This document shows, piece after piece, positions 12,687 to 23,608 of a stretch of 64,000 bases of DNA (positions are counted from its first letter, which is position 1; the number at the start of each line of letters is the position of its first letter). The position numbers were made by a program, and so were the translations under genes. The stretch is taken from the NCBI GenBank assembly GCA_021031095.1, contig JAGFVP010000111.1, positions 1 through 64,000 of the forward strand. Reading direction: 5' to 3'. The notes beneath the pieces are model-generated. The model saw only the letters and a program-made list of their open reading frames with translations. It was not told the origin of the DNA and searched no databases. This stretch comes from Bathelium albidoporum. Its lineage: Eukaryota; Ascomycota; Dothideomycetes; Trypetheliales; Trypetheliaceae.

Positions 12687-14333
12687 ATGGACGAGAAGAG
12701 CCGCATTATCATAGACACAGACCCTGTAGGTCCAAAAATTGATTACAGCCGGAGAGAATCAGTAAGCTAATCTACAATCGAGGGTGTCGATGACATTCTG
12801 GCCCTTCTGCTTGCACTTTCTTCGGGCGAAAAGGAACTAGAAATATTGCTTATCTCTGTTACATTTGGCAATGTAGAAGTTCTCAACTGCCTTCGCAATG
12901 TTGTTTCTTTGTTCCACAATATCGAGAAAGAGATGCAATGGCGGAGAAGCAGCAGTCGCCCAGAGGGTTTCGCAACATTAAAGAAATTCCGGCCCTTGGT
13001 TGCAGTCGGTGCAGATAAGCCTCTGGCAGAGCAGCTCATGATGGCCGACCACTTCCATGGCGTCGACGGTCTCGGCGGAATCCATACAAGCGTAAACCAT
13101 CCCTCTACTCAATTTTTTGGAAGTTGAGACACAACGCTGATCACGACGAAGCATGCCCACCTTCACCCTCCCGATACCTGGCACACTCTCTTCACCGCCA
13201 CGACCACCACCGCGTCCACCATGTCCGTCTCATCCCCCACCGAACAAGCCGCCACGCACGAGCTCCAGCACGCCGATACGCTCTTCAAGCCCACGTCAGC
13301 CCCCGCGCACGAGGAAATCCTCCGCCTTCTCCGCGAAAACACCCCGGACACCATCACCCTCATCGCGCTTGGTCCTTTGACGACGCTCGCCCGCGCTGCG
13401 GCTGTGGATCCGAATGCCTTTCACCGCGTGAAGGAAGTCGTCGTAATGGGCGGAGCTATCGCGCTGCCTGGAAATGTGAGCTTGCGCCTCGCCCCCTTCC
13501 CCCCCAACCACCCTCCTTTTTCCCAACTCATCTTTGGTCTCTTTCCTGTCCTCTCCATCGCTAATCAGGGCAATCTCGCTCTTTACCAACAGATCACCCC
13601 CGTCGCTGAATTCAACACTCACTCCGACCCTCACGCCGCTGCCCGCGTCTTATCTCTCACATCCCCGTTGCCGGCCTCCACGTTGCCCCCCACCCCGATC
13701 GTCACCGATTCCGACTTCAGGCCTGGACCTGTCCACGAGAAGCCGCTCAACCTCACGCTAGTCCCGCTCGACGTAACGGAGTACCACAGGCTGTGGCGGC
13801 GCGCGGCAGAGGCGCGAATTAAGCAGCAGGCGGGTGCGGGCAGTCCGCTAGCGGAATGGGTGGGCGCTTTTCTGGAGAGCACGTTTAAAAAGGTTGCGCG
13901 CAGGAAGGGTGGCAGTAGTGATGCGGCTGACAGTGGGAAAGCAGGGGGAGGAGGGGGAGAACAGGGAGCTGGGAAGGCAGCTGGTGGAAATGCAGACGGT
14001 GGCGATGGCGCTGATATTGGCCTCAGCCTGCACGATCCGCTCTGCGTGTGGTACGTGCTGACGCAAGGTCATGAGTGGAAGAGCATGGTGGAGGATATTC
14101 GGGTGGAGACGGGCGGGCAGTGGACGCGGGGGATGTGTGTGGTTGATCGGCGGGAGAAGCGGAAGCAGTTGGAGGATACGGAGGGAGGCGAGAAAACGAC
14201 GAAAGGAGGGGACCATGGGGGCTGGCTGGACAGTGGAAAAGGAAATCGGGTGAGATGGATGGTGGAAAGTGGGTGGGAGGAAACTTTTGCGGGCAAGATG
14301 TTGGATCGGATTTTTGGGGAGAACGATTCTTAG
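12687..14333 (+). CDS. Inosine-uridine preferring nucleoside hydrolase family protein
   Basis: Predicted to hydrolyse ribonucleosides to base and ribose (URH1/IUNH family, purine/pyrimidine salvage). 470 aa in four exons: 12687-12725, 12783-13091, 13152-13475, 13593-14333. The first splice creates the Ca2+-binding signature DTDPGVDD at residues 10-17. Later pieces include VDGLGGIHTS, PAHEEILRLLRENTPDTITLIALGPLT, VVMGGAI and ITPVAEFNTHSDPHAAARV. The third intron (13476-13592, 117 nt) has no in-frame stop, and homologs run directly from PGN to TPVAEFN, so I removed it. A Gly-rich insert lies near residues 330-365. The catalytic-side LHDPLCVWYVLT is intact. The start is the first ATG, seven residues before the motif. 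Codon use is strongly GC-rich from about 13150 to 13800. Confidence 0.92.
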
Positions 14334-14709
14334 TTTGAGGAGATTGAGGCGAACTATGGAAGACTGTACGTCGAGGGTCCCTTCATTTTTCAGGGTCTTC
14401 TGTATTTCTGAAGAAGTCAGGTCATCGTAAACTACGACACCGTTGCTGTTCCGCCTCATCCTTGCTCTTGGTATTCAGAAGAAATGACGATGACGGTAAC
14501 TCGTAACGTGGGGCTCATAAGCGCAAACTTCAGTCAACTTTTCTAGCAAATGCTCCTGATCATTTAGGGACGACTCCGTTGAGTGGTAGTAAAGATTTCC
14601 ACACCTTTCAATATGAAACGCCGGATTGTCATGTGCAAAGTGCATTCCCATTCTTTAGAACCAAAAAGAAAAATAGCATGCTCATGGCTTCTCTTCGCAG
14701 TGGACAGCC
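14334..14709. other. Intergenic region between convergent genes
   Basis: 376 bp between the stop codons of the nucleoside hydrolase (plus) and ERV29 (minus), presumably both 3' UTRs. No other element was recognised. Confidence 0.6.
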
Positions 14710-15866
14710 TCAATAGACCTTCTTCTTTTCGTCCACACTAAATTGTCCGGGACCCATGTTGACCAACAGGAGGAGACCACCGCTAAATTAAATCAGCTTT
14801 GCACTCTCATCGAATGCCTTACTGGAACTTACACAATTGACAGGATCTGGAAAAAGTCGTATTTGGCAAAATCCTTATGCGGGTGGTGTGGGTGGAGCTG
14901 CGTCCGGTTAGTCACTCCATCAACGATTTCAAGCCAGATTCTCGCACGTACCGTCCAGAAATTGTTCACTAGCAGATTGAAAATGCTCAAAATAAGCACC
15001 AGAATCACAGCACTCCACTTCGCCTTGAACCCCACCACCACCATCACGCATGCCACGAACCCAAACAGACTCACCAACACGCGCCACACGCTCCACTCGC
15101 CAGCAAAGACAAACCCCACAAACAAGAAAATCAGTAATACCCGTCCAGCGAGCTGGAAATACATCTTGCGATCCTTCTCATCAATCTGGGGCAGTCCCGC
15201 CGGCGCAAACTTCTTACGAACCCAGCTATCCGACAAGACCATGAGGAGGCCACCCACGACGGAGAGGTTGCGCAGGAAGAAGTTGAGGTCGAAGATGAGG
15301 CCGTAGCCGAGGGCTTGCGTGACGACGACGCCCAAGAGGCCGCCGACGGCGTATTCGGTGTATTTGCGGCCGATGATGAGGAGCGAAGAGGTCGTCATGG
15401 CGATGACGTTGACGATGAGGAAGATGTGGGTGAGGCCATTAGGAACTAGGGAAATTAAATTAGTGGAATAATGGAGAGGAAGGGCGATGAGAAAAAAGCA
15501 GGGGCAAAGAGGGAACCAGGAGTTGAGAGCAGAGCGAAGACGAGGTTGGAGCACCCACTGTGTCGGTAGTCATGCAAGTAGATGAGTTGGTCATTCCATT
15601 GCGTGAAGATTCGGAGGGCATCTTCAAGGAAGGTGACAACGATGAGGAAGCGACCGAGGTGGGGGAGGTATCTGCATTGAGGATGTTAGCCGATGTAGGC
15701 AACTATGAAGGGCCATGCTGTCCGGGGTGTGGGAAGACATGATCGTCGGGAACGCTCACGGTTTGATAGGATCCGATATCGTGTCTAACCAATCTTCTAT
15801 CTTTGACGTTTGCTCACGAATAGCATCAAGTGGACTGGGCCGATCAGCTTCGGCGTAGCGATGCAT
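14710..15866 (-). CDS. ERV29: ER cargo receptor of the SURF4/Erv29 family
   Basis: Packages soluble secretory cargo into COPII vesicles at the ER. 283 aa in five exons: 15760-15866, 15559-15671, 14952-15445, 14833-14897, 14710-14782. Joined exons give DPIKPYLPHLGRFLIVVTFLED, QWNDQLIYLHDYRH, GLTHIF and the conserved block NFFLRNLSVVGGLLMVLSD, then HPHHPHKDFAKYDFFQILSIV. Several hydrophobic membrane segments are visible. The protein ends DEKKKVY, with lysines at -3 and -4, a dilysine ER-retrieval signal. The intron 14898-14951 is 54 nt with no stop, so an unspliced reading looks coding; family alignment shows NNFWT joins directly to LHPHHPH. The start ATG at 15866 was chosen because the preceding frame has no family similarity. 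An extra upstream exon cannot be excluded. Confidence 0.94.
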
Positions 15867-17004
15867 ATCCAGAATCCGACACAAACCTTGGATCGTTGGT
15901 ACTTTGTTCTCTTGACGGCCCGCCGAAGCCGTTACCCATTGAGTTGCCCATATTACCAAGGTGATAATTGGCGGTCCCCCGTATTTGCGCCATCTCGAAA
16001 TATTGATGCCAGTAAGGCAAAGTGGGTAGTGGATGGTTTTCGTGGTGGTCAGGATAGCAGTGTCACGACGGCGTGAAATATACAGTAAAACAGGGGAATC
16101 GAGAGGATGCAGGACTAGACTACAGCGTGAGCGGGAGGGGATGTAGTCGGACACAGGGCGGACAGGCAATTCCTCAACCCTCTTTGTTGGCTGAGGTCTT
16201 CTAGGTCGCGGGAAGAGCAGATGCCACATATCAAGTTGAGTATTGCCGTGGGGTACCGCCTTAGCCGCACGACCGACCGGCCAGCCACCCTGATCGTGCC
16301 TGAGCCCACCTAAGCCTCCTTCAGCCTCGGTTTCAATAGCCATGCGGAGTTAATTCTGTGTCAAATCTCGCGCGCAGGACAGCTCCGTTGAGAGTCTATG
16401 AAACAATTTTGTTTTCAGTCTAGCTCCAAAACAGTGTGTAGCCTACATCAGCTTGTATTGCGCCAGCCCAACGCCCAGATAATACCACAAAAGGAAAGAG
16501 AGACTTCTGCTACAAAAAAAATCGATATGGTAGCATAGACGCGTTTCGCCCCTCGCCTCGCTCACGCCTGCAAATGCCATTGACCCTTCCGATTTCGGAC
16601 AAGAGTAAGACCGACATCCATTCTGCTTTGCTAATTGAGAAGGCTGAAAACTACGCATGAGCGCCCAAAAATGGATCGATTTGTAAGGGAAAGCAACCAT
16701 AGGAGAGGCGTGTCATGCAAGATTTGGGTCTGAAGCACTTTCTGCAAATAGTTTTCGTCTGACTGCTTGATGATCGCGATTCGTCCAAATGATTCCAAGA
16801 CAGCAAGCTAAGATAGGACAAACGTTAGGCCCAGAGAAATCTTCCAGCGAAAAATTATCAGATATGAATACAGATGATGAGCACCGTACAGACACGACTG
16901 GAACGGGGATATGGGAGCTCTTGCGGGTATTGAGAGATATTAGAATTGCGGAATCCTGGGCTGCTCGTTCATGTGCTGATGGCATGGACACCTTTTGAAA
17001 AAGC
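15867..17004. other. Intergenic region with no supported gene
   Basis: 1.14 kb between the ERV29 start and the 3' end of the next minus-strand gene. It should contain the ERV29 promoter. The open frames at 16443-16700 and 16713-16998 have no motif and no splice-supported extension. Confidence 0.5.
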
Positions 17005-18348
17005 TCACACTACAGACCAGTCCGAGTCTCCAGGATGCTGAGAAGTATTGGCCCATTCACCACCATTGTCAAGAACACCAAAGCCGCCGTAGGAACCGGC
17101 TTTTGAAGCAGACTTGACATCCCTTGAAGATTCATTGGTTTTGGTTACAGTTGGAGCAGGTACGGAGCTGTCACTGCCGCTTCGGTTCACGACCTCACCA
17201 TTCGAAGGGCCGGTGCCCTTTTTTTTGTTCTTTTTTCCAGTGGGAACAGTGCTCCAGGTCGCATCGTCATTCTCATTGATGATTCGAAGCTGTTCCTCTT
17301 CAGAAGGAAGAGGGCCATCCCAGTTGGTGCCGGCGGTAGTGTTAGATCCAGGGCTCGCAGCTCTGTTGCTTGAGCTGGCAGTAGACGCAGTCGTGTCTTG
17401 ATCGAAAGTGTCGAGCAGTTGAGAGTCTCGAGCAACGCCATTTGCAACGTCCGCGGGAGGCGCTTGCACGGCACCGTCCGAGGCTCCTTGAGTCCAAGCG
17501 CTAGCAGCTGGAGCTTTGGCTGGAGTGACACCGTTTTTAGCAGGCTCGCCTCTACTCTCTCTTGCCGTCCGTCGTTGCTTCTCCTCCAGGACACGGCGCG
17601 CCTTTTCTTGTTCCTCACGCTCGAGCTTCCGGGCTTCGACCTTTTGACGGTTTTGGCGCTGCTTCTTGGTTTCCTGAGGCTGGGGAGAAGCTTGCTTTCG
17701 TTGCTGTTTGGCAGGCTTCAGGTTCGTTGGCTCTGTCAGTCTGAGAGTAGAAGGCCCAGGCGCTGGTGTCTCAAGCATATCGGAAACGTCAGCGCCTGAG
17801 GCATCAGCCTGCAGTGCCGGAGAGACTGCAGGAGACATCTCGTCATCAGCATCGGCCGGGCCATTGGATGACGCAGCAGAGAACTCAGGGGCAGTATTGG
17901 CTGCCGACTGGCGCACCGTCTTTAGGCGCTGGTTCGAGTGCGACGGAGGAGCCAAATTAGAACCTTCCTTCAACTTGACCAACTCTGCTGCCCAGTTCTT
18001 CATATCAGTCTCGTCATCCTTTTCACGGCTCGTCGGATGAGCCGCACTGGAGGGTGTCGGCACCTGCGTGGTGACTCTTTTGGTATTCTTCCGCTTTGCA
18101 GTAGGCTCATCATTACCGGAAGTAGCCGGATCACTACCCATGCTCTGAGGTGGAACTGCAGGTCCATCTGTCCTGCGCTTGGTTTTACCATCCTCACGGC
18201 GCTGCGCCTTCCGTGGCTGTGCGGGTTCATTTCCGAGCTGCTGCGGTGCCGACTTTGCGTTTTCCTTGAGCCCTGGCACGCCATAGTAGTAACAGTAGAT
18301 GGCGCCCCCTCCGACTATAATGGCAGCCCAGGATTGCCAGGGTTCCAT
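17005..18348 (-). CDS. Unrecognised membrane-anchored, Lys/Glu-rich coiled-coil protein
   Basis: A single-exon 447-aa frame. I do not recognise the family. Residues 5-25 (SWAAIIVGGGAIYCYYYGV) form one hydrophobic segment right at the N-terminus, so it is likely a signal-anchor or tail-out membrane protein. The rest is hydrophilic and low-complexity: basic Lys/Arg tracts near residues 45-95, a Gln/Lys/Glu-rich predicted coiled coil at about 225-275 (KKQRQNRQKVEARKLEREEQ), then Ser/Thr-rich linkers. The C-terminus is ordered-looking: TWSTVPTGKKNKKK at about 365-380 and GGFGVLDNGGEW near 425. That layout vaguely recalls LYRIC/metadherin-like ER proteins, but this is only an impression. The length of the frame and a clean ATG support a real gene. 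Confidence 0.75.
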   Translation of the reverse strand: MEPWQSWAAIIVGGGAIYCYYYGVPGLKENAKSAPQQLGNEPAQPRKAQRREDGKTKRRTDGPAVPPQSMGSDPATSGNDEPTAKRKNTKRVTTQVPTPSSAAHPTSREKDDETDMKNWAAELVKLKEGSNLAPPSHSNQRLKTVRQSAANTAPEFSAASSNGPADADDEMSPAVSPALQADASGADVSDMLETPAPGPSTLRLTEPTNLKPAKQQRKQASPQPQETKKQRQNRQKVEARKLEREEQEKARRVLEEKQRRTARESRGEPAKNGVTPAKAPAASAWTQGASDGAVQAPPADVANGVARDSQLLDTFDQDTTASTASSSNRAASPGSNTTAGTNWDGPLPSEEEQLRIINENDDATWSTVPTGKKNKKKGTGPSNGEVVNRSGSDSSVPAPTVTKTNESSRDVKSASKAGSYGGFGVLDNGGEWANTSQHPGDSDWSVV

Positions 18349-19676
18349 TGTATGATAATAGTGTGCGATAATATGAATTACGTGGCGAGACTTAAAGAAG
18401 TATGATGCAATTGTCCTGTTACTTGCTTAGAAAGTGGCGAGGAGGACGTCGAGAAGTTCCGTACCGGTGAAGGTCAGCGCTGAGCTACGACCAATCTCAA
18501 CCCTCTGCCGGAGTGTGAATTAAGATGAAAGCGTGAAAATCACGGATGGACAATGAGTGGAGGAGGTGCGAAGCTGGACGTGGAAAGAGGTGGTCGCCGG
18601 AGCACGCAAGGGGCGATGTTGATGATGGGCGGATAATGATTGACAAATGGGGCCCTCGGCCGGGGCTTGGCACCGGAGCGGATTGCGGACAGATGGAGGG
18701 CTTCAGGCGCGGGAACGAGAGTAGATGATTAAGGCCTGGCAATATGGCAAAAAAGGGAGACCACGATGCAGACAGGTCGATGGGAGTTGAGGTGGTGTCG
18801 GGGGGGAACGCTGAGAGCGGAAGGTCGGCAGGAGAGCGTGCCGACGGGCGCGTGGGGAGCAAGTAAAGAGTGGCAGTACGGAGTACGTAGCAAAAAGAGT
18901 GTTTTTGACCAAATGCACCCACGATGATGATGCATGAGAGAACTGTGGTCCACCGTGTCGTGCGTTGCGGCTAAATCTTAGGTACGCAGCGGAGCCAAGC
19001 TAGCTCCAATATTTGTCGTTTTCGTATCACCGACGCCCAGCTCGAGTTGAAATAAGATGGCGTCACAGCGGTAAGCTCGTCCGCGAGACCAGATACGATG
19101 GGCTGGATGACCTCTGGCCCGGCGGCAGATAGTCATCAGGTGAATAGCGGTGCTTCGCCATGATGCCAAGTCGTGCCTGCAGGACACGCCCAAGATGCAA
19201 AAAATTCGATCCCTGTCCGCATATGCGAAGCTCGCGCGGCTGCAACCCACAAAGGCAACTGGAACACGACATGGTCTCTGGCTCGCGCGATTGATTGGTG
19301 GAGGAGGAGAAAGCGTTGCCTGGGGCCGTTCTTGGGCCGAACTATTTCCCCACAATCCATGGCTTGGCATGCACGACTTGCCTCCACGGAACCAGCTCCC
19401 TAGTCCGTCTATATTTGGCCTGATCACCTTCCACAACCATCTCCGCTGTAAGACTTAGTACTTGTACCTTTGAGCGTGGTGCCTTTGCCCTGGCCACCTT
19501 AAATGAGGAGCTACAGGCACCGTTTTATGTACTCAGGTGTCAGCGACATTCAACCCTGCCATCGGCCACGGGAAAATTCTTCAGTCACGATGTCGAACCT
19601 CAACATTGCCTGGGCAAGGTAAGGTAGCTATGTACATGGTACTCTCTAGACAGGCTCTATATACATACAGCCCCAA
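18349..19676. other. Intergenic region with no supported gene
   Basis: 1.33 kb between the start of the coiled-coil gene and the 3' end of the FAD monooxygenase gene. It holds the former's promoter. Overlapping frames on both strands (18500-18950, 18980-19460) are motif-free and mutually shadowing. Confidence 0.5.
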
Positions 19677-21206
19677 TCATGATGTGTTCGCTTTGACCCC
19701 AAGACCGTCCAATGCGTCAGCAACTTCTCTTTCCGCGTCGTAGCCATATAACCAAGGCTGGACGACGGGACACGTCCACCGACTAGGAAATTCTCCTACT
19801 ATCTCCTTGCCAAGCTGTCGAAGAAACAGTGCGTCTCTCGCCTCTTGTCTGGGGCCGTCGGGCATGTGAAAAGACTCTCTTTGCTTGAATGTCTCTCGCA
19901 CGATCGCTTCTCCCCGAGCCTTTCGCAGCCTTTGGAAAATGTTGAGTCTTTCTTTAAGCTCTGCAGCTGACTTCATCCCCTTCAATAACCCCCCTAGCAC
20001 AGCTCCATCTTCAATCGAAGAGTTCGCGCCTTGCGCCAAATATGGCAACATCGGATGACACGAATCCCCAATCATGACAAAATTCCCTTTGTCATTAACC
20101 CACGCTGGGAGTTCCTCCCGATGCATCAACTTCCACTTATCCACACTCTCCACATTCTTCAAAAACCGCGTCAGCACGGGATCCCAGCCCGCAAAGAGCT
20201 CCATCATCTCCTCCAAGCTCCCCGACTGCTTCGCCACGTCCGCCGGCAAGTTGTCTGGCACCAGCAATACGATATTATACATATCTCCTCCCCTCACCGA
20301 GTACGCAACCACATGACTCCCCGGCCCAATCCAGAACCGACACTTCGGCTCCTGCACCCACCGCCGCAACTCCGCGTCCGCAATCTCCTCCGCCCGCAAC
20401 ACAATGCGATACGCCAAGTCGCCCGTCGGCAGCGGCGCATCGCTCCGCCCCAACCAGCACGACCGACACCGCGACCACAGCCCATCCGCCGCGACAATCA
20501 AATCCGCCTCGTGTTCCTCCCCGCCGCCGCCGCTGCTGCCTTCGGTGCGCACCACGCCGCGCTCCAAGTCCAGTCCTTCCACCCGCGCGCCCAGCACGAG
20601 CGTGACGCCGAGATCGGCGGCGCGGGCGGCGAGCGCGCGCTGCAGGTCGACGCGGTGCACGTCGAGGAAGGGGGCGCCGTAGCGGGCGCGCATGCGCGTG
20701 TCGAAGTGCGCGTCGAGGGCGAGCACGCGGCCGTCGGAGTAGCGGTGCACGCTGAGCTGCGTGGGTTCGGCGGCGGTGCGCTCGAGCGCGGGAAGCAGGG
20801 ACCAGCTGGCGAGGAGGCGAGTGGCGTTGGGGGTGAGTTGGAGGCCGGCGCCGATCTGGGCAGGGAAGGTTAGCTCTGAGGTGCAAAGGATTGGTGCAGA
20901 AGCTTGGTTTGGAGAGGAACTGGGACGATGAAAGGATGGATGGATGGACAGGAGAGTGAATCAAGAGCGGAAATAATAGGAGATAGGCGGGATGTATGCA
21001 TTTTGATTGAGGGTTGATTTGTGAATGTCCTGTACGAAACGGACAGTTGATCATAAAATGCTCACTTCAGCAAGTTCTTTTGCACTTTCAAGAAGTGTAA
21101 CTTTATGACCACCGAGCGCGCATGCTACTGCTGCCGACAGGCCACTCAGGCCAGCACCCGCAATAACGATGCGGAGCTGGATTGAGCTTTCTGCTGTACC
21201 GTTCAT
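19677..21206 (-). CDS. FAD-dependent monooxygenase, salicylate hydroxylase-like
   Basis: Group A flavoprotein monooxygenase of 439 aa in two exons, 21066-21206 and 19677-20855. The N-terminal GAGLSG at residues 17-22 is the dinucleotide-binding motif. An ADLIVAADG segment near residues 165-172 fits the second FAD/NAD(P)H motif. GDSCHPMLPYLAQGANSSIEDG from about residue 309 is the third FAD-binding motif typical of salicylate hydroxylases and related aromatic hydroxylases. The 210-nt intron is longer than most here; the join gives KELAE followed by IGAGLQLTPNATRLL, the usual family sequence. Substrate is unknown; aromatic acid degradation and secondary metabolism are both possible. The N-terminal part of exon 2 is extremely GC-rich. 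The same-strand neighbour is a hydroxyproline dehydratase, but no cluster logic is evident. Confidence 0.92.
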
Positions 21207-22405
21207 CTTACAAGTCTGAACATCGTAACAGCGAGAAAGTTGGAGTTTGGATTCTTATGTACAGCTTTACATGAAGAAGTCGGCTCTAGAAAAAGTCACC
21301 GATATTGTGGTCCCGACTACTGTCTAGATCGCGGGTGGTTTACGATGACGATGTGGGGCATGCCGGGGAAGGTGATCGGCAAAGTTGGGCCATTCATTCT
21401 AGTCTGGTAAACACCACAGCTTTTACAGGGGAGTGCTTATAATGGTACATGATAATGAAACAGTGGGACCCCATTTTAGAAATGATCATGTAACCGAGCA
21501 TACCCCAACTGAATTTAGCAGAACTATGTTGCCGATGCCTCAATTGAACAAAATATTTTTGATTCTTCTCGGTCTTTTGAGAAGTCCTCTGGGAAAACCA
21601 GAACCATTACGAAGAAAGCTAAGCTGCGGTGGGAAGCCTACTCAGTATGTTCTCCCTTGGAAAGAATTATAACTACAGATAGCAGAGAAGCCTTAGTATG
21701 TAACCGGTCTCGGCTTGACGATCATCTGGTTCGGCGTATTAACACCCGCCAGACCATTTCCAAATTTCGAGTGGTCTTCACTCTTGTAACGGTCAGTCGT
21801 ATAATACAGCAGTATGAGTCCTGATATGTTCCAATATGTTGAATTGCAGATTGTATGGATGTGCGGATATTGCTCGTTCCGCGCGTGATTGTAGGCACTT
21901 TCTGAAGCTTTCTCGACACGATCGCAACGCCGATACGGTCATCAATCTCATAAGTGAATATCTAGCAAGCTTGCAGTATGCAATTAGGTAGCGGGCCGCC
22001 GTAGGAGGCCAGAAGACATCTTACACAAAATCCGAAGCTCTTAGGATGCCGGCCAGCGGAAAATATGGGCTGTCAGAGTATCGTCATATCTGATGATGGC
22101 TCCTCTCCAATGCATTTCATTTTGGATAAGGTCGAGAGATCCCTGTGGAGAGAATGGAGCTTTAATGACCATCTCACAGACCCTTTGTAGAACCAACTTC
22201 GCAAGACGGCCCTGCACTGAGGTCACCAGAAGATCCTTGATGGACAACGTAGACATTGAGAGCTTACTAGGCAAGACTAGGCTTTTTCCATTTCGATCGA
22301 CGACCAGGAAACTTGAAAAGGTCTCTGCCGTGACGTCAGGCAGGGAATGACCTTGCATTGGTTGTGTAAAGAGGTTTGAACGTATTGTTAAAGCGCTTGC
22401 GCTTT
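21207..22405. other. AT-rich intergenic region with no supported gene
   Basis: 1.2 kb between two minus-strand genes, holding the FAD monooxygenase promoter. It is visibly AT-richer than its neighbours. A 123-codon minus-strand frame (22041-22412) overlaps the end of the next gene by 7 nt; I could not link it to any family and do not call it. Confidence 0.5.
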
Positions 22406-23608
22406 CTAGCATACTGGAGCGTGGGAATGCTCCAACAAAAACCCGCGGCCAAGCTTGTCTTCCCGTTCGCAGATAAATTTCGAACTTCCGAGATAAAAAG
22501 CTTGTCCTTCAACACGAACAGTTATAGCAGGTGTGACACTTCCGGATTCAGAGGCCAAGCGGAGCTCACTATATATCGAAGCTGTGAATGCCCCAGAGCC
22601 TTGGTTTGCGTGTGAAATGAGGGAATGGTAAGTCCATTTCACTCCTGGCTTCCGCTCTCCTCTTGCATAGGATGCTACCACTCTGGCAGTGACCCCTGAT
22701 CCCGTTGGCGATCGATCAATTTGGCCATCGGCGAAGATGCAAAGGCCAAGCTCAGCACCTTCACTGCCTGGGGCAGGTTGGCCTTTTTTCGTGTCCATGA
22801 AGATAACCGAATACAACTCACATTGATCAGGTGAGAGCGAAGGGTGCTTACAGCTATCCGAAAACTCTTCCAGCACGCCATTTTCGATGGTCGACGCAAT
22901 TTTTTTCATCATACCGAGATCGAGATTCTCCAAGCCTTCATTAAAACCGAGCTCTTCTAACGGGACCAAACAGAAGAATGCTCCACCATAACTGACATCC
23001 ACCCTTACATGATAGGGAGGTTCTCGATGTTTTTGTTTCAAGGCAGGCCATAGATCCTCGTTCCTAATTGGAAGAGGTCGACTAAGGGCCGTAGTAAAGG
23101 CGGGTACAGAGATGAATGAAACAGGTCGAGACCCGTCAGCTTTCTTTCCATCTGCCGTGGTTGGTACAGTTACTCGGACAAGACCGCATGGAGCATGCAG
23201 GTTTAGTGATGTTGTTCTATTAGCTGCATCGAACTTGAGTCGTCCTCGGCGTGGGAAGACGATGGGATCATGTGTGTCGACGAGAAACCGTCCCAGGGCA
23301 ATCGTACCGTGTCCGCACATCAGACTGTAACCTTCACATTGGCAGAACATGACTCCTATATCCGCTTGTCCAGAAACAACCAGCTCCGTCTCGTGAACCA
23401 GGATAGCCCCGTACATGTCTTGGTGGCCTCGTGGCTCTAGCATTAACCTTCTCCTAAGGTGGTCGTATTTTTCTTTCGCTTGTCTCCTCTGCTCCAGTAG
23501 AGTGCCTTGAAGAGTTGGGTAACCTTTTACAATAATGCGTGTTGGCTCGCCGCATGTGTGCATGTCCACGGTCTCCAGTGTAGGCTCCTCAAGGTCAAGG
23601 TATTCCAT
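22406..23608 (-). CDS. Proline racemase family: trans-3-hydroxy-L-proline dehydratase
   Basis: Predicted to dehydrate trans-3-hydroxy-L-proline to pyrroline-2-carboxylate in the cytosol. 400 aa, single exon. The family signature MCGHGTIALGRF places the first catalytic residue at Cys98. The second catalytic position lies in DRSPTGSG, where Thr302 replaces the cysteine of proline racemases and 4-hydroxyproline epimerases (usual DRSPCGTG). In characterised members a Thr here marks the dehydratase. SMEYLDLEEPTLETVDMHTCGEPTRI is typical of the N-terminus. I start at ATG 23608; the frame continues a few codons upstream only with a TTG. A CT/GT microsatellite begins 14 bp upstream. A convergent substrate-degradation partner (for example a pyrroline-2-carboxylate reductase) is not present nearby. 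Confidence 0.94.
   Translation of the reverse strand: MEYLDLEEPTLETVDMHTCGEPTRIIVKGYPTLQGTLLEQRRQAKEKYDHLRRRLMLEPRGHQDMYGAILVHETELVVSGQADIGVMFCQCEGYSLMCGHGTIALGRFLVDTHDPIVFPRRGRLKFDAANRTTSLNLHAPCGLVRVTVPTTADGKKADGSRPVSFISVPAFTTALSRPLPIRNEDLWPALKQKHREPPYHVRVDVSYGGAFFCLVPLEELGFNEGLENLDLGMMKKIASTIENGVLEEFSDSCKHPSLSPDQCELYSVIFMDTKKGQPAPGSEGAELGLCIFADGQIDRSPTGSGVTARVVASYARGERKPGVKWTYHSLISHANQGSGAFTASIYSELRLASESGSVTPAITVRVEGQAFYLGSSKFICEREDKLGRGFLLEHSHAPVC

Noticed and set aside
13848..14459. 203-codon minus-strand frame opposite the nucleoside hydrolase
   Set aside because: Shadow of the plus-strand gene; Ser/Pro/His-rich with no motif.
20031..20873. 280-codon plus-strand frame opposite the FAD monooxygenase
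   Set aside because: It is antisense to a well-supported gene in a very GC-rich block, and its His/Arg/Pro-rich composition is what a shadow frame of that gene would give.
22041..22412. 123-codon minus-strand frame just after the hydroxyproline dehydratase gene
   Set aside because: It has an ATG and overlaps the dehydratase stop by 7 nt, but shows no recognisable motif, lies in an AT-rich stretch, and has no splice-supported extension.
19677..23608. A metabolic cluster of the FAD monooxygenase and hydroxyproline dehydratase
   Set aside because: Only two enzymes with no shared pathway step are present. The intervening 1.2 kb and the lack of a transporter or regulator next to them give no support for a cluster.
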